From Artocarpus heterophyllus (taxonomy: Eukaryota; Streptophyta; Magnoliopsida; Rosales; Moraceae): a DNA stretch of 64,000 nucleotides. Below are positions 56,622 through 64,000 of the stretch, piece after piece. Numbering within the stretch: position 1 is the first letter of the stretch; each line of letters begins with the position of its first letter. Where the stretch lies: NCBI GenBank assembly GCA_025403435.1, contig CM046350.1, positions 21,274,324 to 21,338,323 on the forward strand. Reading direction: 5' to 3'. The translations under genes and the position numbers were made by a program. A model generated the notes under the pieces. That model was given only the letters and a program-made list of their open reading frames with translations, had not been told where the DNA came from and ran no database searches.

Positions 56622-57963
56622 GACGATAATTAATTAGTTAATAAGATGGGAGACAGCATCATGATAAAGTTTATGTTTTACATTGAAACGGCCCTATAAT
56701 CAAGAAGCTTTATTTTGGACTTGGTTCGGGCATATGGATCGTCTTGTACACACTTATTTCTATTCTCAGCTTCTTGTGTTGAGCAATTATTTTTGGTACT
56801 TTTGTTCCATTATTGGTTCATGATTGATTGATGGACTGGGACATCCTTTCTCTTTTGTATGTTGGATAATCATATAGATCATGTTAGATCATGTTAATTA
56901 ATTATGAGTTTACCACAAGATTATTATATTATGAATCGACATCAGATTGATTTAACAGTTTCCCATCTCAGAAATATATGATGTGGCTGTACACTTTAAA
57001 TTATTAGTGAAAACAGAAAATTGAGCGCTTTGCGAAGTAAGGATGAAATTAATGTCAATATGAAGAGATTGTGACATGGACAAAGGATGGTGAAAATATT
57101 AAGAAGCGTGAAAAGTGAAAGAAGTAAGAATGAACGATATTGACCGCTCTTTTTAAGCTGTAGTTTTCAATAGGAGCGTAATAAACAATTGGTTTTTCGG
57201 TACTTTCAACACCGAATTGCCAATTACCACGTTAGTACTGCTTTCAGTCACGCACCCGGACTGCTGGCAATGAAACATGCAATGATATACGTACATCTTC
57301 AAGTCACTGTTTGATATTAGTCATACGTATGTCTACCTTGATTGAAACGTACGCGGTGACAAGTGAGTTTTTCTTTTCGTAAATTTATTAGAAATGTTCT
57401 CTTATCTTTATTGTGAATCCATTTTAGTCCATCATTTTCAAAACGTCTCAAACTCTGTTTTAATTTTTAAGAATATCTGGGAGCATTAGTTAGAACTAAT
57501 TAGTTTAAAATATTATAATATGTAAGAGTTTTATACTATAACTGACTTTTTTCTTGACAATATAGCATCTAAGAGCCTTACAATATAGCAATTAAAATTT
57601 TTGGTTGAAACTGATAATATCAAACACTCTATTAATCATTTTTATAGGTTAAGCATTAAAGAAAAAAAACAAAATATGAGTAATATTTTATGATGCACCT
57701 GTTCTTTACTTCATTTGTAAAATATACTTTTTTTTATCAGCAGTCCCTGCATATATTCTTTCATCTTTTTTCCACCAAACTAGCTGCATAGATTCTTTCA
57801 TCTTTTTTCCGCCAAACTATTAATATTGATATATGTTTCTTAAATTCTAGAAAATATATTCAAATCTTCCGCCTATATTTATTATTGTCCAATTTTTCCA
57901 TTTAAATTGTCTCTCCTTTTTTTTTTTTTTGCAAGGTAACAAATTTATTTGGTAAGATCTCAT
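55763..57963. other. AT-rich intergenic sequence
   Basis: No gene supported. It contains the CT microsatellite listed separately. 57130-57370 is less AT-rich, apparently unique sequence with no coding signal. Confidence 0.45.
56583..56619. repeat. (CT)n microsatellite
   Basis: An uninterrupted CT run of about 18 units. Confidence 0.95.
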
Positions 57964-58970
57964 ATATATAAGAATGGAGATATCGATATTCATGGAAATA
58001 CCAGTACTTAAATTTTATGGAAATGATGGAAATATCGATATCTGTAGAAATTGATGTAAAATATGAAAAGTCATCTTAAAACACTTTATTTTTAAATGAG
58101 ATTTTAAGAAACTCTAAAATTATTAATAATACATAATTTGGATGAAAGTTCTCAACCAAAATACTATAAGTATGTGATAAATATAGATTATAAGAATTAA
58201 TCATAATATGATATATGATAAGTATTTGATCTCAAATTAAGTAAAATAGTTAAAAGTCAACCTGATACAAGTACTTTACATGCATAGTTTCACAGTTTGA
58301 ATACCAGAAAGAGCTTCTTGTAGGTACAATGGCATTTTGTATAAACTCTTGGTTTAAACAATGTTGATACTAAAACATGGAGTTTGAATAGTTTCTTACA
58401 TAATTGCATATCACTTGATCCCTGCCTACTACCTCTCCATGTATAGCAAATTGTGAGTTAACCTAATTGCTAAGAAGTAAGAAGCAATAGCAAGTTCTCC
58501 ATATCTTCAATTCTTTTTTAGTTTTATTACCCACAGATTTGGTCATTCTATTATATAAAGCTCGTCATGATTTAAATGACTATGGACTACATGTAAAAAG
58601 AAAATAAAAAACATAAATTTTATAACATTGAAAAGTAAATTTATGAAAGACTACATTAAAAAAAGTAAATAAAAAGACATGAATTTTACAACATTTAAAA
58701 AGTAAATTGAAAAATAAGTATAAAGCACGGATATTTTGTCAATAATTCTGCAAAAAATTTCATAAAATTTCCCAATACTATGTCATTTAACACTATAGTT
58801 TTTACAAAATCAATATTTCTATCAAAATATCGATGTCTATGGATATTTCTATGAAAATGTTGGATATTTTGCAGAAAGAATATGATACCTTATTTCCATA
58901 TCAATACTTCTGAAATACGAAAATTTTCATGAAAACATCAGTGAAAATGTCGATTTTTCAATTCTTATAT
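57964..58970. mobile_element. About 1-kb inverted-repeat element rich in 'GAAATATCGAT'
   Basis: The left end (ATATAAGAATGGAGATATCGATATT) and the complement of the right end (ATATAAGAATTGAAAAATCGACATT) match imperfectly. Each side has several GAAATATCGATAT-type units in opposite orientations over about 100-200 bp. The centre is AT-rich with two related ACATAAATTTTATAACATT / ACATGAATTTTACAACATT segments. No coding capacity and no clear duplication. Confidence 0.5.
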
Positions 58971-58993
58971 GTGTGTGTGTGTGTGTGTGTGTG
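58970..58993. repeat. (TG)n microsatellite
   Basis: About 12 TG units directly at the right end of the preceding inverted-repeat element. Confidence 0.93.
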
Positions 58994-59339
58994 CAATTTG
59001 ATATATTGGCTTGCTTTTCAGTTGTAGCTTCAAAAGATGACCATAAAACAAGGTTAAAAAAAAGTGGTACAAAAAAATTGAAACATTTATTACTCTTCAA
59101 AAGGTTTTAAAGTCTCACACGTTTGTCCCATACTAGATTCACATGAATCCTAGACATGAGAACTGGAAATCCAGTAAATAATTTACTTGAAAAACTATTC
59201 AGACTCTATATCTTGGTATACAAGAGATATGTAATTATACCTTCGCTTGAATAGTTTAAACTTTGTGGAGTTTGAATAGCTTCTTATATAATTGTACATC
59301 ATAAACACCTGTTATTTGTCCCTTTGTACTTAATTGTCT

Positions 59340-59470
59340 TCTCTGCCCATCCCATCATAGATGGAACTAGCACTAGTCGGGGATAATCTTTCTCCTTAAT
59401 GGACGGCTTAAGCGATTTTGTTTGTATTTTTACTAATTTAAATAAAGTTTCTTTATTCAAAAAAAAAAGA
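59340..59470 (+). mobile_element. Possible LINE 3' tail
   Basis: The stretch ends AATAAAGTTTCTTTATTC followed by 10 adenines, as plant L1-type 3' UTRs often do. No reverse transcriptase or clear duplication is present, so it may equally be a processed transcript remnant. Confidence 0.35.
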
Positions 59471-59927
59471 GAGAGAATGACCTGATCAACAATATTTTAC
59501 TCAAGGAACTGGAAGAAAACCCTAGCTAGCTAGATACTAGCTACTCCAAATTTTTTTTTAATTTTTTGATATAAGTTACTAGTCCAAAGCTTATATATAT
59601 AGAGTTTAAGTCAATTATAACAAGCTGAAAAGAAAGAGAAAGAAAGGACATTAACAGAGTGGTTGGCTAACAAAACAGTGAAAAGCTCTCACATGGTATA
59701 GTAAAAAGTTGCTATAGTGTAAAGCTCTCAAATGTATAGTGTTTTTAACCAAAATTAATTCAAACTATTGATTCTATCCATACGTCCCAAACACCCTATA
59801 AATGGTAGTGTAGTCTGAGACCGACAACAACCGCCAACGGTATGTGCAGTTGTTAGTAGAAGATAGACGTTCGAGGGGCTTGTGACAAAAGGCCGAAATC
59901 TCAGAGATTGGGAATCTCCCTACAAGT

Positions 59928-61306
59928 CACTACTAGAAATTTGAGATTATACTACCCTTATTTAATGACTTTTGATCAAATCGGGGCAAACTGTATAATG
60001 GTATACCTCAAGTCATAGCTCTATACTTAATTCTTTATTTTTTAAATCTAAGTAGAGTTGTAAGGTGCTTTCAAATAATTGAGTGCATTGTTTTTCATTG
60101 TAGTTTTTTGATGGAATATTGTGAACTTCAAGGTAAGATGTACAATTTCGGCTTCATATCCCTAGCCATTGTCTCAAGTGTTGCAAGAGACCCACAGAGT
60201 GATATTAGAGAGCGCGCCACGTCACCCTCCACCTATTAACTCAAGCACCAAGGGAGAAATTATTCTTTGTGCTATACAACGTTGGAGAACATTGGATGTT
60301 AGCACTTGCTTCACCTTGGAAGGACCAAATATATTGGTTTGATCCCTTTAGACACCTACCATGTGATGATTTCATATCACTCACAAGATTGTAAGTATCA
60401 ATTTTTCTTATAAAATGAGCTATGTTAAGTTTACATGATTGTGTTTATTAATTAATTTTAATCATGACATATAACTAGGGTGCTTAACGATTGGAAACTT
60501 CAAGTAGGAAGTAGTGTAACATTGGGACCGAACAGAACTCTATATTCCAAACGTAAGTGTCCAAGACAACAAGGAAACATAGAATGTGGTTTTTTATTCT
60601 ATGTTTCATGTGGGATATGATTAATAATGGTATACAAGCGCTAGCAAAAAAGTAATTTCATATTCATACGGATATAAATGAAGTTAGAATTAATTGGGTA
60701 TAATTTGTAAATAGGTATGTCAAATTTAGATAAAGATAGTAGATAAATGATTATCAAAAATAGTTCGAATGTAATTGATTATGTAAAGATTGTGTAATTC
60801 TAATATACATATTTTTTTATGCAATCAGGGCCTTGTAGTAATGGATAACACATGGGAGTGGCCATCTCATGGGAAATCAAAAATTTAGGCAATTTTTTTG
60901 TGCACGACCAATTTTCTATGACGGTTTTAGCCAAAAACCATTGTGGAAACATAACCTTATACGACTGTTTAAAAAAAAAACCATAGTGTAAACTTGTGGC
61001 ATGCCATGTTTCCACAATGGTTTTAGCTAAACACTGTCGTGGATATTTTATCTTTCACGACATTTTTTCAAGAAAACCATCTTGTAACATCTTCATTTTC
61101 ATAATGGTTTCTACAAAAAAAAACGTCGTGATAGAGGCCCCTCAAAACACCTAAAACTGGTGCCTATACAGATATTTAACTACAATAAAAAACCATTGTG
61201 AAAACTCAATTTGGTATTACAACAGAGGTTTTCATGTTGTGAAACCATTGTAAAAGTTCTCCATGATGGTTTAAAACTGTCGTGGAAGGCCCAATTTGTA
61301 GTAGTG
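59928..61306. mobile_element. Non-autonomous CACTA transposon, TSD AGT
   Basis: It starts CACTACTAGAAATTTGAG, ends AATTTGTAGTAGTG, and is flanked by AGT at 59925-59927 and 61307-61309. The right ~480 bp aligns with the right end of the element at 10316-12078 (shared stretches include AATGGATAACACA and ATCAGGGCCTTGTA) and holds CCATGACGGTTTT-type subterminal repeats. The interior carries a Ulp1-like fragment. It is 1,379 bp long with no transposase. Confidence 0.93.
60209..60394 (+). pseudogene. Ulp1/C48 peptidase fragment inside the CACTA element
   Basis: 61 codons without a stop before TAA. They include EKLFFVLYNVGEHWMLALAS and DQIYWFDPFRHLP. 'YN-G-HW-L' followed by 'YW-DP' is the region around the catalytic His and Asp of Ulp1-type SUMO proteases (peptidase family C48). 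Such domains are often carried by plant CACTA elements and MULEs. The segment ends at AAGATT|GTAAGT, a good splice donor, so it looks like one relict exon. The catalytic Cys region is missing, so no active protease is encoded. Confidence 0.6.
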
Positions 61307-61309
61307 AGT

Positions 61310-62550
61310 GCGTGCAATTTGCAGCCACATGTCTCCGTTTCTCATCCCATGTCCAACAATTCAACCCCTGACCTCGCCCTCACCCAATTATATTTAGTGG
61401 AGCACACACGTATATATATAAAATGTGTGTATGTATGTGTCCAGTGTTTTTCTATCTATCTTGGAGCCAAAGACAGTGGAGATTTATTATAAAGAATAGA
61501 AGTTTATATAACAATAATAATAATAATATATTTATAGGGTCGTCCTTAAACTCTATGTGGACCATGACGAGCCGCATGATGTGTACTTCAATTATACAAT
61601 TTATAGGGACCAATTATTCTCCCGTAGTATAAATATTATAAGTTTTATTTTGAGTTAAGCGTATTGATATCCTCTGAACTTTAACTCGTAGTAGGTGATC
61701 ATATACCAAATTCAGTCATTCAAGTCTCTGACAAAACATGTTGCCAAGCATATATGGTGATCAGACAAGAACATAAAATGCGAAGGGTGCTTAGCTAAGT
61801 AGGGCGTTTTACCTTCTTGTCTTTTAACAGTCTAAAGCATTGCCATGCTATATATAAATATTAACTTAGGGGTGATAAAATTTGAACTTTACACAACGTG
61901 ATGTAGATTATTCTCAAATTATTGTTGGATTATACTTGCAATCGCCTGCTTTATTAATCTATCAGGAAGTTCTAACTATAAGATGCTTAAAATATAATTG
62001 GACATAGAATACCACGCTTTGGATTGATTTTCAAATGGGAGAAACTCGATAACAATACAAAGGCTCAAAAGTAAATAGAGTTAATGGTTTTAGAATCATG
62101 GGATAAAATAACAAATTTGCATAAAGTTGTAATCCCTTATAATAAATCCAAATTGGTTTATGTTACATTCTGGTTGTTTAAATTGAATTCGCCTTTTCCG
62201 CAATGTTGTTTAAAAAATGAAAAGAGAGGATTACTAACAGTATAGGACAAAAGGACATTCATCTATATTAATATCCCTTATCCTCCCTATCCTTGACTAA
62301 GTCCTCCACTCACATTTTTTTTTTGAAATAAAGTAAAATTAAAAGTAATGTATAAACCAATCACGTTAGGAGCAAATTAAAATTGAAACATCCAGCGGAG
62401 GCACTCTAAGGTTGTTTCTAATCTTGTTGTTTTATGGATTTATTCCTTTCTTCATCATGAATGTTCTTCATCATCAATAATTATTACTTACTATAGAGAA
62501 ATTTCATACAGGAAAAATAGATAAAAGGCCTATTGTTGACTATCTTTTTA
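61310..62550. other. AT-rich intergenic sequence
   Basis: No gene supported. (AAT)n around 61510-61530 and ordinary AT-rich DNA. Confidence 0.5.
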
Positions 62551-62929
62551 AATAAATAACTCAGCTTCTTAAAAATTAGAAAAATGACCAAATTTTTTTA
62601 AAATTAAGAAAATGGCCTTTTTTTTATAGTCGTACATCATTGATAAACACTAGTATATCACTGATGTATATCATTGATTAACATTAGTACATCCCTTATT
62701 AACTATAGTTTATCACTAATAAATTAGTTTATCATTATCTATTAATGATTTATCATGGAGAAACTGATAAGTTATAGTGAATATATAAACTACCAAGTTA
62801 ATCAATGATAAATTGTAAATGGTATATCATGTACTGTAGTTATTAATGATGTACATTGATGTACTTCAGTATGTTAATGATATAAAAGAACGACAGTTTT
62901 CTTAGTTTTTCAAGAACCTCGGCCATTTA
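62551..62929. mobile_element. MITE-like element related to 51639-51907
   Basis: The left end (AAATAACTCAGCTTCTTAAA) and the complement of the right end (AAATGGCCGAGGTTCTTGAA) are imperfect inverted repeats. The interior is full of TTTATCA/TGATAAA and GATGTACATC-type short inverted units, similar in style to the element at 51639. Confidence 0.5.
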
Positions 62930-64000
62930 CTAAAACAAAAAAAAAAGCTTAAAATGGGTCATTTACCATTATATTCCTTTCATATGTACACAAGTGGCAA
63001 TATCAGGTTGTACACGGTGTCGCTTGCTTATATAATATATATTAACAACACAGAGATAATTTCTCTTCCCTACGTCATATTCACGCTTATCAAATTCTCT
63101 CTCCTCTTCTCACAGCTAGTCACTAGCTGGTCTCCTGGAGAAGCATCATTTAATTACATGATTAACTTATTAATTGGCTAGCTTTATTAATTATATTACC
63201 TTTACTTTCGTCATGAACTACGCATATAGAGCCCACTCATTTTATAATTTGAGACTTCTAGTGATGAGAGGGAGGGTAGGGAGTGGCCACTACTAGTTCT
63301 TCCATTATCTTTGGATGAAAAGATTACCCTACTTTTCGTTATGTAATGTTCTAAGGATAAGCAAAGATAAACCTAGAAAATGAAACCCTAATTATTAGAA
63401 GCCTCTCTTTATTCTCTATTAATTAAGTGGGCATCGACGAATCATGAAGGGGATTAAACTACTCAAAAGAAATACTGAAGTGTGTCTTGCTTTTGGTCGG
63501 TCAAAAAACATGTATAATATATTTCTCCTCCACCTAACATTGACGGTCCAATTTAATATTATCCATACATTTAACTAAGTACATTTAGGACAAAATTATA
63601 AGTATCAAGCAATATATTTTGCTGTTATGTAGACGTATAATATAGTGTATTCTGAGTTTGATCACTAAGAACGTACATCATCAGCAGAAATACTATTAAG
63701 CGCTAACCGCAATTCCATGATTTGTAATGGAAATTTTACAACCGCTTTTTTCCTTTATATTAATCAATTCTACATGTAGCTAATTAATATAGAACTAAAA
63801 TAAATGTGGTGTTATAGTGATAGTGATATATATTATAAGACAAGAATTGAGTATACATTGCCGATGTGAACGACCAAATAATTTGGAATAAAGATAAACA
63901 GATATATATAAATCATGAGAACCACATTCCCTTGACCAATTATTAATTCATTGTAAGTTACTCTCCAAAATCAAATGGGAAAAGTAGATAACGACTAAGA
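62930..64000. other. AT-rich intergenic sequence to the window end
   Basis: No gene seen. 63113-63131 has a small palindrome (AGCTAGTCACTAGCT). No open frame of note runs off the end. Confidence 0.5.

Overview
The window looks like repeat-rich nuclear DNA of a flowering plant, most likely a eudicot. It is AT-rich and full of LTR retrotransposons, CACTA-type DNA transposons, MITE-like inverted repeats and microsatellites. The only cellular gene I am confident of is an intronless plastid 9-cis-epoxycarotenoid dioxygenase (NCED). I see no tRNA, rRNA, CRISPR array or bacterial-style operon. The species cannot be fixed from the sequence.

Layout. 1-1997 is AT-rich intergenic DNA with a tiny poly(A) retro-insertion (1136-1193). 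2003-8452 is a complete but decayed Ty1/copia element on the minus strand (LTRs, PBS, PPT, TSD TGTGG). Its leader carries six copies of an 18-bp palindrome. 8901-9660 holds long foldback repeats. 9661-12458 is GC-richer sequence ending in poly(A), interrupted by a 1.76-kb non-autonomous CACTA element (10316-12078, TSD AAT). 13148-23848 is an intact Ty3/gypsy chromovirus (Tekay/Del-like): 2,912-bp LTRs with no substitution seen by eye, TSD AAAGC, and one uninterrupted 1,543-aa gag-pol ORF ending in a chromodomain-like tail. 25464-33702 is a large, decayed CACTA-like element. It holds a 3.07-kb solo LTR of the same gypsy family (26484-29552, TSD GATAT), minus-strand remnants resembling En/Spm proteins, and a tandem array of about 494-bp units (about 31600-33215). 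36001-39612 is a second decayed CACTA-like element.

From about 44.5 kb the sequence becomes the NCED locus: a TATA box at 46313, a CT-rich 5' leader, and a coding region of 595 codons from the first in-frame ATG (46544-48331). All four iron-ligating histidines are present. The family's usual start position reads TTG (46508) instead of ATG. NCED catalyses the committed, usually rate-limiting, step of abscisic acid synthesis in plastids. Downstream, 48332-64000 is AT-rich DNA with MITE-like repeats and a second, related non-autonomous CACTA element (59928-61306, TSD AGT) carrying an exon-like Ulp1/C48 protease fragment.

No gene set here acts as a pathway. The main signals are nested transposition history and unusual motif arrays in retrotransposon non-coding regions: complementary TCGGCAGGCCGAA arrays in the gypsy LTRs and the AAAACGACATGTCGTTTT array in the copia leader.
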